Shown here piece by piece: positions 10,261-17,608 of a stretch of DNA of 64,000 bases (position 1 is its first letter; each line of letters starts with the position of its first letter). Made by a program: the position numbers and the translations under genes. Origin of the DNA: Comamonas testosteroni (GTDB taxonomy: Bacteria; Pseudomonadota; Gammaproteobacteria; Burkholderiales; Burkholderiaceae_C); the NCBI RefSeq assembly GCF_014076415.1, contig NZ_CP043568.1:1302001-1366000 (forward strand), in the 5' to 3' direction. A model generated the notes under the pieces. That model searched no databases. It saw only the letters and a program-made list of their open reading frames with translations, and was not told where the DNA came from.

Positions 10261-11754
10261 ATGATTGACAACATCAGCTGGCTGGCGATCTACCCGGAGA
10301 TCACTCTCCTGGTCATGGCCTGCGTCATTGCCTTGGTGGACCTGGGCGTCAAGAGCGCCCGTCGCACCGGCACCTATGTTCTGACCATGCTCACCCTGCT
10401 TGTCGTGGCGGTGATGCAGGGCATGTACGCCGCGAGCGGCAATACCTTCTACGGCTGGGGCAACATGGTTGTCTCGGACGCCATGGGCAACTGGCTCAAG
10501 TGCTTTGCCACTATCGCCGTGATGATCACCATGGTCTACGGCCGCCCTTATGCGGCCGAGCGCGACATGCTGCGTGGCGGTGAGTTCTTCACACTGTCCA
10601 TGCTGGCCCTGCTGGGCATGTTCATCATGATCAGTGGCAACAATTTCCTGGTCCTGTATCTGGGCCTGGAGTTGCTGACACTGTCCAGCTATGCGCTGGT
10701 GGCTCTGCGCCGTGACCACACCGTGTCCGTCGAAGCCGCCATGAAGTACTTCGTTCTGGGTGCCATGGCTTCCGGTTTCCTGCTGTACGGCATGTCCATG
10801 CTCTACGGTGCCACGGGTTCGCTGGATATCGGACAGGTCTTCAAGGCCATCAATTCCGGTGAAATCAAGCACCAGGTGCTGGTCTTCGGTCTGGTCTTCG
10901 TGGTCGCTGGTCTGGCCTTCAAGCTGGGTGTGGTTCCCTTCCACATGTGGGTGCCCGACGTTTACCAGGGTGCACCTACCGCCATCACCGCCCTGATCGG
11001 TGGCGCGCCCAAGCTGGCTGCCTTTGCCATGACCATCCGCCTGCTGGTGGACGGCCTGCTGCCGCTGGCCATCGATTGGCAGCAGATGCTGATGGTTCTG
11101 GCCGTCTGCTCGCTGCTCATCGGTAACCTGGCCGGTCTGCAGCAGACCAACCTCAAGCGCATGCTGGCTTACTCGACTATTTCCCAGATGGGCTTTGTGC
11201 TGCTGGGTCTGATGTCGGGTGTGGTGGACGGCAAGGTCGATCCTGCCACCGTCGAAAACGCCTACAGCTCGGCGATGTTCTACATCGTGACCTATGTGCT
11301 GACGGCCCTGGCTTCCTTCGGCGTGATCCTGCTGCTGGCCCGTGAAGGCTTTGAAAGCGAAGAGATCGCTGATCTGGCCGGCCTGAACCAGCGCAGCCCG
11401 CTGTATGCCGGCGTGATGGCGATCTGCCTGTTCTCCATGGCTGGTATTCCTCCGCTGGTCGGCTTCTACGCAAAGCTGTCCGTGCTGCAGGCCCTGGTCG
11501 CTTCGGGCAGCAGCCTGTACATCGGTCTGGCCGTGTTTGCCGTGATCATGTCGCTGATCGGTGCCTTCTATTACCTGCGTGTGGTCAAGGTCATGTACTT
11601 TGATGCTCCAATCACTGCCACCAGCGTGTCTGCTCCTCTGGATGTGCGCGTTATGCTGACTATCAACGGTGCGCTGGTTCTGCTGCTGGGTATCCTGCCC
11701 GGCGGTCTGATGGCCTTGTGCGCTGACGCCGTTGTGCGTGCCCTGGCTTCCTGA
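10261..11754 (+). CDS. nuoN: NADH-quinone oxidoreductase subunit N (ND2)
   Basis: 497 aa, last structural gene of the complex I operon and third antiporter-like subunit. Recognisable segments are [37 protein letters not shown] and [14 protein letters not shown], which contain the conserved membrane Glu and Lys of the channel. A purine-rich GAGAGAC stretch precedes the ATG. A strong hairpin-plus-T-tract follows the stop codon, so the main nuo transcript probably ends or is attenuated here. Confidence 0.98.
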   Translation: MIDNISWLAIYPEITLLVMACVIALVDLGVKSARRTGTYVLTMLTLLVVAVMQGMYAASGNTFYGWGNMVVSDAMGNWLKCFATIAVMITMVYGRPYAAERDMLRGGEFFTLSMLALLGMFIMISGNNFLVLYLGLELLTLSSYALVALRRDHTVSVEAAMKYFVLGAMASGFLLYGMSMLYGATGSLDIGQVFKAINSGEIKHQVLVFGLVFVVAGLAFKLGVVPFHMWVPDVYQGAPTAITALIGGAPKLAAFAMTIRLLVDGLLPLAIDWQQMLMVLAVCSLLIGNLAGLQQTNLKRMLAYSTISQMGFVLLGLMSGVVDGKVDPATVENAYSSAMFYIVTYVLTALASFGVILLLAREGFESEEIADLAGLNQRSPLYAGVMAICLFSMAGIPPLVGFYAKLSVLQALVASGSSLYIGLAVFAVIMSLIGAFYYLRVVKVMYFDAPITATSVSAPLDVRVMLTINGALVLLLGILPGGLMALCADAVVRALAS

Positions 11755-11766
11755 TAAGACGAACGT

Positions 11767-11797
11767 GATGAGGGCTTGATGCCCTCATCGCTTTTTC
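11767..11797 (+). terminator. Rho-independent terminator after nuoN
   Basis: A perfect 9-bp stem GATGAGGGC/GCCCTCATC with a TTGAT loop is followed by GCTTTTTC. It lies 12 bp after the nuoN stop and 13 bp before the DUF2818 start, so it should end or reduce readthrough of the nuo operon. Confidence 0.85.
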
Positions 11798-11810
11798 TAG
11801 GAATGGCTTT

Positions 11811-12116
11811 GTGTCTATAACCGCCTCTATCTGGCTCATCATCTTGGCTGCCCTTGTGGCAGCCAATTTGCCTTTTATCAACCAGCGTCTGGGCATCGTC
11901 GGCCCCGTCATGGCCGGTCGCAAGCCGCTGTGGGTGCGTCTGCTGGAAATGATTGCCCTGTACTTGCTGGTGGGCGGTCTTGGTCTGTTGCTGGAGCGTC
12001 GCGCCGGTCAGATATCTCCCCAAGGCTGGGAGTTTTATGCCATTACTGCTACGCTGTTTTTGACGCTGGCATTTCCCGGCTTCGTTTATCGCTATCTGGT
12101 TCACCGCAAGGGTTGA
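11811..12116 (+). CDS. DUF2818 family membrane protein
   Basis: 101 aa with three likely membrane helices (residues ~5-22, ~42-60 and ~72-94). I recognise the family as the small DUF2818 protein commonly found directly after nuoN in Burkholderiales; its function is unknown. The start is a GTG preceded by AGGAA; the nearby ATG at 11803 gives only a five-codon frame. Whether it is read with nuo depends on leakage through the terminator at 11767-11797. A helper role in complex I is only an inference from position. Confidence 0.8.
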   Translation: MSITASIWLIILAALVAANLPFINQRLGIVGPVMAGRKPLWVRLLEMIALYLLVGGLGLLLERRAGQISPQGWEFYAITATLFLTLAFPGFVYRYLVHRKG

Positions 12117-12124
12117 GTGGCGCC

Positions 12125-12637
12125 ATGAAAGTGCTTGATCTTCACTGCCCTGCAGGCCATGTCTTTGAAGGCTGGTTTGCTTCGGAAGATGATTTTCAGA
12201 ATCAGCTGCAGCGCAAGCTGGTGGAGTGTCCTGTTTGCGGCGACAGTGATGTGACCAAGCGCTTGAGTGCTCCCCGTCTCAATCTGGGCGCACAGCCGCC
12301 CAAAGCTGCCCAGGCTGCGAAACCAACGCCTGTCGCAGCGCCGGAGTTTCCCGTCGCCGTACCCGAGATCAGTGCCGAGGCGCGGGCACATCTTCAATCC
12401 GTTCATGCCGCCTGGATGCAGTGGTCGCGCCAGGTCGCGCAGAATACCGAGGACGTCGGCAAAAAATTTGCCGAAGAGGCGCGTCGCATTCACTATGGTG
12501 AAACCGAGGAACGCGCCATTCGGGGTCAGACCAGTGCCCGGGAGGCCATGGAGTTGCTGGAAGAGGGCATTGGCGTCCTGCCCCTGGCCTTGCCCGAGTC
12601 GGCCAGTGGCGAAGGCGGCAGCGGCAGCCTGCAATAA
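12125..12637 (+). CDS. DUF1178 family protein
   Basis: 170 aa soluble protein, starting at the ATG 8 bp after the DUF2818 stop, so probably co-transcribed with it. The N-terminus has the DUF1178 pattern: MKVLDLHCPAGHVFEGWF followed by a zinc-ribbon-like pair CPVCGD. A low-complexity Ala/Pro linker (about residues 55-80) joins this to a C-terminal helical part with the KFAEEARRIHYGE motif seen in the family. Function is unknown. Confidence 0.85.
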   Translation: MKVLDLHCPAGHVFEGWFASEDDFQNQLQRKLVECPVCGDSDVTKRLSAPRLNLGAQPPKAAQAAKPTPVAAPEFPVAVPEISAEARAHLQSVHAAWMQWSRQVAQNTEDVGKKFAEEARRIHYGETEERAIRGQTSAREAMELLEEGIGVLPLALPESASGEGGSGSLQ

Positions 12638-12687
12638 CAAATCCTGCCTCGGGTCACTCCTCTTCAGGGTGTGAGCGATCTGCGGCT

Positions 12688-13491
12688 TCAGTTCAGCTGC
12701 TGATAGACCGCGTTGGCCAGAGTCTGCAGGCGCTCGCGTGGCAGGGAGGCACTCAAGGCATAGCCTTGCCGGCCGTCGATCCAGTAGAAACCATGGCTTG
12801 CACCGTCGCTGCTCCATTGAAACGAGGCGGGGGCGGAGGTGGCAGCAGTCCCGGGTTTGAGCACCGAGACATACAGAGTGACGCGTTGGCCGGTCTGATC
12901 CTCGTACATGAACTGGGCGCGGGCCTGACCGGTCTCTCCGGGCAGCAGCCGCCCGCCCATGAGATGAAAGCCCTGGGCTTCCAGCACCGGGGGCTTGAGC
13001 GCAACGCCCAGCCGCTTGGACAGCCACTGCACCAGATGCGCCTGCTGCTGCGCCGCTACCTCGACGGGGTGGCGCTGCTCGGGCACATAGACGGCATGGG
13101 CCGCCGCCGCCTCGCGGACAAAGCCTGGCAACTGCACGGCCGTGTCGGCTGGCAGCAATCCGGATTTTTGCCGGCCCGCACCATAGCCCAGACCCAGGCC
13201 CACGCTGAGCATGATGCCTGCGGCCAGCGCATGTTGCCAGCGCCATTGCAGCGCCGGCTTTTGCAGGGATAGCATGAGCCGGGGTGGAACCGGCTCTTCG
13301 AGCAATTGCACGTGCAGAGCCTGAAGCCCCGCATTCTGGGCCTGAATGGCGGCCATGCGCGCTGCTTCTTCGGGGTGTTCGGCCAGCCATTGCGCTACGG
13401 CCGCAGCAGCATCGGGCTGCAACTCTCCATCCACCCAGGCATGCAGCGTGGCTTCGTCGGGGCGCTGGGGTGTCATTGCACTTTCCTTCAT
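12688..13491 (-). CDS. Transmembrane anti-sigma factor
   Basis: 267 aa. An N-terminal helical region (residues ~12-70, with HAWVDGEL) resembles the cytoplasmic sigma-binding domain of anti-sigma factors; it lacks the HxxxCxxC zinc motif. One membrane helix lies near residues 87-104, followed by a periplasmic Gln/Ala-rich domain. Its start overlaps the ECF sigma stop by 4 bp (ATGA), which supports MKESAM as the N-terminus and stoichiometric expression. By family knowledge it should hold the sigma factor at the membrane until an unknown signal arrives. Confidence 0.85.
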   Translation of the reverse strand: MKESAMTPQRPDEATLHAWVDGELQPDAAAAVAQWLAEHPEEAARMAAIQAQNAGLQALHVQLLEEPVPPRLMLSLQKPALQWRWQHALAAGIMLSVGLGLGYGAGRQKSGLLPADTAVQLPGFVREAAAAHAVYVPEQRHPVEVAAQQQAHLVQWLSKRLGVALKPPVLEAQGFHLMGGRLLPGETGQARAQFMYEDQTGQRVTLYVSVLKPGTAATSAPASFQWSSDGASHGFYWIDGRQGYALSASLPRERLQTLANAVYQQLN

Positions 13492-14015
13492 TTGACAGCC
13501 CTCAACAAGGTCGTCGCGGGTCTTTCTCCTTCCATGAGGCGCCTGAGTTGCTCGCGGGCGCGCGAGAGGCGCGACATCACCGTTCCCACGGGAACGCCCA
13601 GCATCTGCGCGGCTTCGCCATAGCTGAACTGCTCCATGCCGATCAGCAGCAATACCTCGCGGGCCTGCGGCGTGAGATGGGACAGGGCCCGCTCCAGATC
13701 CAACTGCAGCGTCAGTCTGGGCATGGGGTCGTGGGGCGTGTCCTGGGCCTGGTCAAGCGCCACCATGCGATGCCGCGAGGACTGCTGCCACTGATTGGCA
13801 TAGAGGTTGTGCATCAAGGTCAGCAGCCAGCTGAGCAAGGCCTTTTGCACCTGCTCGGCCGAGGCCGCAGCCGGGGGCTGCCACAGGGCCCATTTCTGGC
13901 AGGCGCGCTCCAGGGTGTCCTGCACCAGATCGTCTGCCAGCGCGGCATCGCCCGCCAGCGCACGCGCATAGCGGCGTAGGCGGGGAATATGGACCAGGGC
14001 GGCGTCGACCTTCAC
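13488..14015 (-). CDS. ECF-type RNA polymerase sigma factor
   Basis: 175 aa. The region-2 helices are at the N-terminus (RYARALAGDAALADDLVQDTLERA, in two parts) and region 4 at residues ~110-165 with the helix-turn-helix FSYGEAAQMLGVPVGTVMSR. There is no region 1.1 or 3, as in group 4 sigma factors. It begins with GTG immediately after the TGA of the upstream lipoprotein and overlaps the anti-sigma gene, giving a lipoprotein-sigma-anti-sigma operon. The stimulus is not evident from the sequence. Confidence 0.92.
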   Translation of the reverse strand: MKVDAALVHIPRLRRYARALAGDAALADDLVQDTLERACQKWALWQPPAAASAEQVQKALLSWLLTLMHNLYANQWQQSSRHRMVALDQAQDTPHDPMPRLTLQLDLERALSHLTPQAREVLLLIGMEQFSYGEAAQMLGVPVGTVMSRLSRAREQLRRLMEGERPATTLLRAVK

Positions 14016-14405
14016 TCAAGGCTTGGCGACATGCCAGCTATTGTTGAGGAAGCCGTCACCCGTCTTGTCGCCGGGCTTGGCATCCTTGGCCCAGTGATAG
14101 AGGGGGCGGCCTTTGTAAGCCCATTGCTTGCTGCCGTCGTCGCGCATCACCACGCCCCAGTCGCCGATAGGCGCCGCATTCGCGGGGGCCATCAAAGGCG
14201 GCCAGTTGGTGGCGCAGCCGCCGTTGCAGACGCTTTTGCCGGAGCCTGCGGCATCCTTGTCAAAGACGTAGAGCGTCATCTGGGTCGGTCCTACCAGTAC
14301 ACCATTGAGGGTGGTGGCTGGAGACTTGGCCGGGGCGGCCGGGCCGCTCGAGCAGGCTGCCAGCAGGGCAGCGGAAACTAGCGTCAGAGAAGCGATGCGA
14401 AACAT
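14016..14405 (-). CDS. Secreted lipoprotein with COG4315-type repeats
   Basis: 129 aa from the ATG at 14405. A lipoprotein signal peptide ends in a lipobox-like AALLAAC near residue 21. The mature part has the repeat pattern LYVFDKDAAGSGKSVCNGGC then the WPPL and YHWAKDAKPGDKTGDG segments typical of the COG4315 'secreted repeat of unknown function' family. Its stop abuts the sigma factor start, so it is the first gene of this operon. It may be a target or sensor-side component of the sigma system; that is inference. Confidence 0.85.
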   Translation of the reverse strand: MFRIASLTLVSAALLAACSSGPAAPAKSPATTLNGVLVGPTQMTLYVFDKDAAGSGKSVCNGGCATNWPPLMAPANAAPIGDWGVVMRDDGSKQWAYKGRPLYHWAKDAKPGDKTGDGFLNNSWHVAKP

Positions 14406-14611
14406 AAGGTCTCTCCTTGTGGTTGACCTGCAGTAAACAGTTCTGCACGGGGTTTTATTCCATGCGTTTTCATGCAAGAACTCAAGAGCAGCGCAGCCGG
14501 TTTCTTGGACACGGACTTCTACGTCGATGGCCAAATATTTTGATAGCTGCTATCGCACCCTAGCTATGTGCTTCAAAAATAAAAAAATATGAAACTAGGA
14601 CGTGTTGAGAT

Positions 14612-14998
14612 TTAACGTGAATTGATCACAGCCGATGCCAGCGTGATGACAGCAGCGAAGCTGCTGTCTGTCTTGTCGCTGCGCATTGCAATGCGCTTGA
14701 ACTCCTTGAGCTTGCAAAAGAAGTTCTCGATCAAGTGCCGCCACTTGTAGACCTCTATATCAATCTGCAAGGGCGCTCGACGATTGGCCTTTTGTGCAAT
14801 CACCACTTGGCAACCCTGTGCCAGCAAGTGTTGCTTCAGCCAGTCTGCGTCAAACGCTTTGTCGGCCAGCAATGTCCGCAGGTCTATGCCTTCGAGCAGC
14901 TGTTCTACACCTTGAAGATCATGCCGTTGGCCTGGCAGCAACACAAATCGGATCAAGTTTCCAAGGGCATCCGTCAGCGCCAATATCTTGGTGGTCAA
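14612..14998 (-). CDS. IS5-family transposase, second frame (OrfB)
   Basis: 128 aa counted from an internal ATG; it is more likely translated as the C-terminal part of an OrfAB fusion. In the -1 frame the sequence upstream of this ATG reads GSASQAIGRSRGGLTTK, the normal continuation of IS427-type transposases. The second catalytic Asp is in LLADKAFDADW and the Glu in HLIENFFCKLKEFKR, completing the DDE triad. No internal stop or deletion is seen. Confidence 0.88.
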   Translation of the reverse strand: MTTKILALTDALGNLIRFVLLPGQRHDLQGVEQLLEGIDLRTLLADKAFDADWLKQHLLAQGCQVVIAQKANRRAPLQIDIEVYKWRHLIENFFCKLKEFKRIAMRSDKTDSSFAAVITLASAVINSR

Positions 14999-15015
14999 AC
15001 CACCTCGACTGCGAC

Positions 15016-15360
15016 CTATGGCCTGGCTCGCAGACCCCCTTTTGCACCCTGTCCATGCCTGTGCACTCGCACAATCGTTGCATCCACCATCACGTATTCC
15101 ATGTCCGGTTGATCGCTGACCGCGTCAAACAGCTTTTGAAAGACATCAGCTTTGACCCAGTCGCGAAACCGTTTGAAGACGGTGTTCCACTTGCCAAATT
15201 CAGGCGGCAGATCTCGCCAAGGGCTACCTGTACGCGCAACCCAAAGCACTGCTTCCAAGAACAGTCGATTGTTGGAGCCACTGCGTCCTCGATCCCCAAT
15301 CTTCCCTAAACACAATGGGCTCATACGAGCCCATTGTTCATCTGTCAAAACGTATCGCAT
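15016..15360 (-). CDS. IS5-family transposase, first frame (OrfA)
   Basis: 114 aa from the ATG at 15360 (MRYVLTDEQWARM). It contains the N-terminal DUF4096-type domain (GSPWRDLPPEFGKW) and the first catalytic aspartate in MVDATIVRVHRH. The frame stops at 15016 just after an A4G5 run (GCAAAAGGGGG on the minus strand). A -1 slip there enters the second frame and restores a continuous transposase. Alone, this product would probably be a DNA-binding regulator of transposition. Confidence 0.88.
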   Translation of the reverse strand: MRYVLTDEQWARMSPLCLGKIGDRGRSGSNNRLFLEAVLWVARTGSPWRDLPPEFGKWNTVFKRFRDWVKADVFQKLFDAVSDQPDMEYVMVDATIVRVHRHGQGAKGGLRARP

Positions 15361-15415
15361 CACAGCGCGATTGTGACGCCACCCCGGAAGGTAAAAATCA
15401 AATCTCAACAGACCC

Positions 15416-15942
15416 TAATATGGGTAAAGCGCAGATAGCTTCTGAATCAATAGCGGTATGGCCAATCTTTGTCGCCCTGGGTTTTTAAGGGCGACAAATA
15501 GCAAGCATATTTGTGGGCATTGGGCTAGTAACCTAGTTACCCCAGTGGGAATTGAACGACTCAGGGTTTACGGCATCAGGGCCAATCTGGGGAGCGCTGG
15601 GCCATGGGGTGCATTTCGCCCAGTTTTATTAATATTGATAGCGCAATACATATAAGGCATAAGCTTTTTACTCATTCCGAAGTGGATGCTGACATTCCGG
15701 GGGGATGCCGCTGTCTCTGGCGTGACTTGCAGTTGCGATGAGTTTGAAGTTTGTAGTTACTTCTATTTTTGCCATTTGTTTTATGGAGGATTAGGGAAAG
15801 CATGAGTCCGATGGCTCTTCATTCCTAGGAGTTTCCCGCTGCGGCACTGCAGCATGAAAGACCAAGATGCCGCTCAGGCAGAGGAAGCACAGCAAGTTGC
15901 TCCCCTCTTTGTTTTGCAGCATTCAGGACTGACGGCCAGCGC
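15416..15942. other. AT-rich, gene-poor interval between the IS and the ABC operon
   Basis: About 527 bp without a convincing gene. Most of 15416-15820 is clearly richer in A and T than its surroundings, as is 14535-14597 on the other side of the IS, so the IS sits inside an AT-rich patch. A 65-codon frame at 15458-15655 has no recognisable features. A perfect 10-bp inverted repeat is at 15468-15498. The last ~100 bp probably hold the promoter region of the ABC operon, but I cannot point to a clear -35/-10 pair. Confidence 0.6.
15468..15498. repeat. Inverted repeat (10-bp perfect stem)
   Basis: TTTGTCGCCC and GGGCGACAAA flank an 11-nt T-rich loop. It is not close to the end of any gene except the IS (53 bp away), so its role is unclear; it could be a fossil terminator of a lost gene. 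Confidence 0.6.
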
Positions 15943-16713
15943 ATGAGCGACCTTATTCTCGAAACCAGGCAACTCACCAAAGAGTTCAAAGGCTTTACCG
16001 CCGTCAGCAAGGTGGATCTGGCCGTGCAGCGTGGCTCCATTCACGCGCTGATCGGACCCAATGGCGCTGGCAAGACCACTTGCTTCAATCTGCTGACCAA
16101 GTTTCTGGAGCCCACTTCCGGGAGCATCCAGTTCAATGGGCTGGACATTACCCGCGAGGCGCCGGCGCAGATTGCGCGGCGCGGCGTAATTCGCTCGTTT
16201 CAGATTTCCGCCGTGTTTCCGCACTGCACCCTGCTGGAGAACGTGCGTATCGGCCTGCAGCGCAAGCTGGGCACGGCCTATCAGTTCTGGACCAGCGAGA
16301 AAACGCTCAATCAGCTCAATGACCGCGCCATGGAGTTGCTGACCGAAGTCGGCCTGCAGGATCTGGCCGATGAAGTCACCGTGAACCTGCCCTATGGTCG
16401 CAAGCGTGCCCTGGAGATTGCGACCACGCTGGCCATGGAGCCCGAGCTGATGCTGCTGGACGAACCCACGCAGGGCATGGGCCACGAAGATGTGGACCGC
16501 GTGACGCAGCTCATCAAGAAGGTCTCGGCCGGCCGCACCATCCTGATGGTGGAGCACAACATGAAGGTGATCGCCACCATCGCTGATCGCATTACCGTGC
16601 TGCAGCGCGGCGCCGTTCTGGCTGAAGGGCGCTACGAAGAGGTTTCCCGCAATCCGCAGGTGATGGAAGCCTATATGGGGACCACGGATGGGCAGCTTCA
16701 GGGGGCGCATTAG
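15943..16713 (+). CDS. Branched-chain-amino-acid-type ABC transporter ATPase (LivG-like)
   Basis: 256 aa. All ABC ATPase motifs are standard: Walker A GPNGAGKTT near residue 34, the signature region in the family's variant form NLPYGRKRALEIA, Walker B LMLLDEPTQGMG and the switch His in VEHNMKV. It is the first gene of a five-gene importer operon (two ATPases, receptor, two permeases) on the plus strand. It would energise uptake of the ligand bound by the receptor at 17609-18805. A 120-bp gap with hairpins separates it from the second ATPase. Confidence 0.93.
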   Translation: MSDLILETRQLTKEFKGFTAVSKVDLAVQRGSIHALIGPNGAGKTTCFNLLTKFLEPTSGSIQFNGLDITREAPAQIARRGVIRSFQISAVFPHCTLLENVRIGLQRKLGTAYQFWTSEKTLNQLNDRAMELLTEVGLQDLADEVTVNLPYGRKRALEIATTLAMEPELMLLDEPTQGMGHEDVDRVTQLIKKVSAGRTILMVEHNMKVIATIADRITVLQRGAVLAEGRYEEVSRNPQVMEAYMGTTDGQLQGAH

Positions 16714-16714
16714 T

Positions 16715-16793
16715 GGCTCCCCCTGTGCCGCTCACGCGGCGTCCCCCTGAGGGGGACAACACCATCGCTGCGGGGCGGCCCTTGCTTGGTGTT
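16715..16793 (+). repeat. REP-like triple-hairpin intergenic element
   Basis: Three consecutive stems fill the livG-livF gap: GCCGC/GCGGC (16727-16740), a perfect GTCCCCC-TGA-GGGGGAC (16741-16757), and AACACC/GGTGTT (16758-16763 with 16788-16793) enclosing a GC-rich loop. It resembles a class of GC-rich intergenic repeats that I associate with Comamonadaceae genomes. It may stabilise or partly terminate the transcript between the two ATPase genes. Confidence 0.6.
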
Positions 16794-16833
16794 TCTGACT
16801 TGGGTTCGTGCCAGTTTTGAGATCAGATGAACA

Positions 16834-17553
16834 ATGAATAAGACAAGTACTCCGGCGCTGGAAATTTCGGGACTCAATGCCTGGTATGGCGAGTCCCATG
16901 TGCTGCACGGCATGGACCTGGTGGTCAATCCCGGCGAGGTGGTGACCCTGCTGGGCCGCAATGGCGCGGGGCGCACTTCCACGCTGCGCGCCATCATGGG
17001 GCTGACCGGCTCGCGCAAGGGCTCGATCAGGATCAACGGCGTGGAAACCGTTCACATGCCCACGCACAAGATCGCCCACCTGGGCGTGGGCTACTGCCCC
17101 GAGGAGCGCGGCATTTTCTCCAGCCTGTCCTGTGAAGAGAATCTGATGCTGCCGCCGCCGCTCAAGACCGGCGAGCCGGGGATGAGCATCGACGAGATCT
17201 ACCAGATGTTCCCCAATCTCTATGAGCGCAGGAACAGCCAGGGCACGCGCCTGTCGGGCGGCGAGCAGCAGATGCTGGCCGTGGCGCGCATTCTGCGCAC
17301 GGGCGCACGCCTGTTGCTGCTCGACGAGATTTCCGAAGGCCTGGCCCCCGTCATCGTCCAGACCCTGGCTCGCATGATCACCACGCTGCGCGAAAAGGGC
17401 TACACCGTGGTGATGGTGGAGCAGAACTTCCGCTTTGCCGCGCCGCTGGCAGACCGCTTCTATGTGGTCGAGCACGGCCATGTCGCCTTGCGCTTCGGAG
17501 CCGGCGAACTGGACGAGAAGATGTCCGTGCTCAACGAGCTGCTGGGTGTCTGA
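16834..17553 (+). CDS. Branched-chain-amino-acid-type ABC transporter ATPase (LivF-like) with Walker A Lys-to-Arg change
   Basis: 239 aa LivF-type ATPase. The signature LSGGEQQMLAVARIL and the Walker B region LLLLDEISEGLAP are good (note Ile where Pro is usual in DEPSEGLAP). The Walker A loop reads GRNGAGRTS: the nearly invariant lysine is Arg47 (codon CGC at 16972-16974), and the next residues are Thr-Ser. Whether this ATPase still hydrolyses ATP normally is uncertain; its partner LivG has an intact lysine, so the dimer may work asymmetrically. Confidence 0.92.
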   Translation: MNKTSTPALEISGLNAWYGESHVLHGMDLVVNPGEVVTLLGRNGAGRTSTLRAIMGLTGSRKGSIRINGVETVHMPTHKIAHLGVGYCPEERGIFSSLSCEENLMLPPPLKTGEPGMSIDEIYQMFPNLYERRNSQGTRLSGGEQQMLAVARILRTGARLLLLDEISEGLAPVIVQTLARMITTLREKGYTVVMVEQNFRFAAPLADRFYVVEHGHVALRFGAGELDEKMSVLNELLGV

Positions 17554-17608
17554 GTCTGCAGGCAATTCCCATTCGTTCATAACAAAGACCCAACCCGTGG
17601 AGATAAAG

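Larger units (their letters stand above)
14598..15415 (-). mobile_element. IS5-family (IS427-like) insertion sequence
   Basis: 818 bp. Terminal inverted repeats are visible: left end GGACGTGTTGAGATTT and, on the other strand, right end GGGTCTGTTGAGATTT (13 of 16 identical). A TA dinucleotide flanks both sides (14596-14597 and 15416-15417), as expected for a 2-bp target duplication. Two minus-strand frames together encode a DDE transposase and are joined by a probable -1 frameshift. All three acidic residues and both ends are intact, so the element may be active. Confidence 0.93.

Noticed and set aside
8734..10944. 736-codon minus-strand frame opposite nuoM/nuoN
   Set aside because: Same reason: composition-driven frame, no domain or signal features.
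15458..15655. 65-codon plus-strand frame in the AT-rich interval
   Set aside because: No ribosome site, no recognisable motif and crosses the hairpin at 15468-15498; listed only as part of the gene-poor interval.
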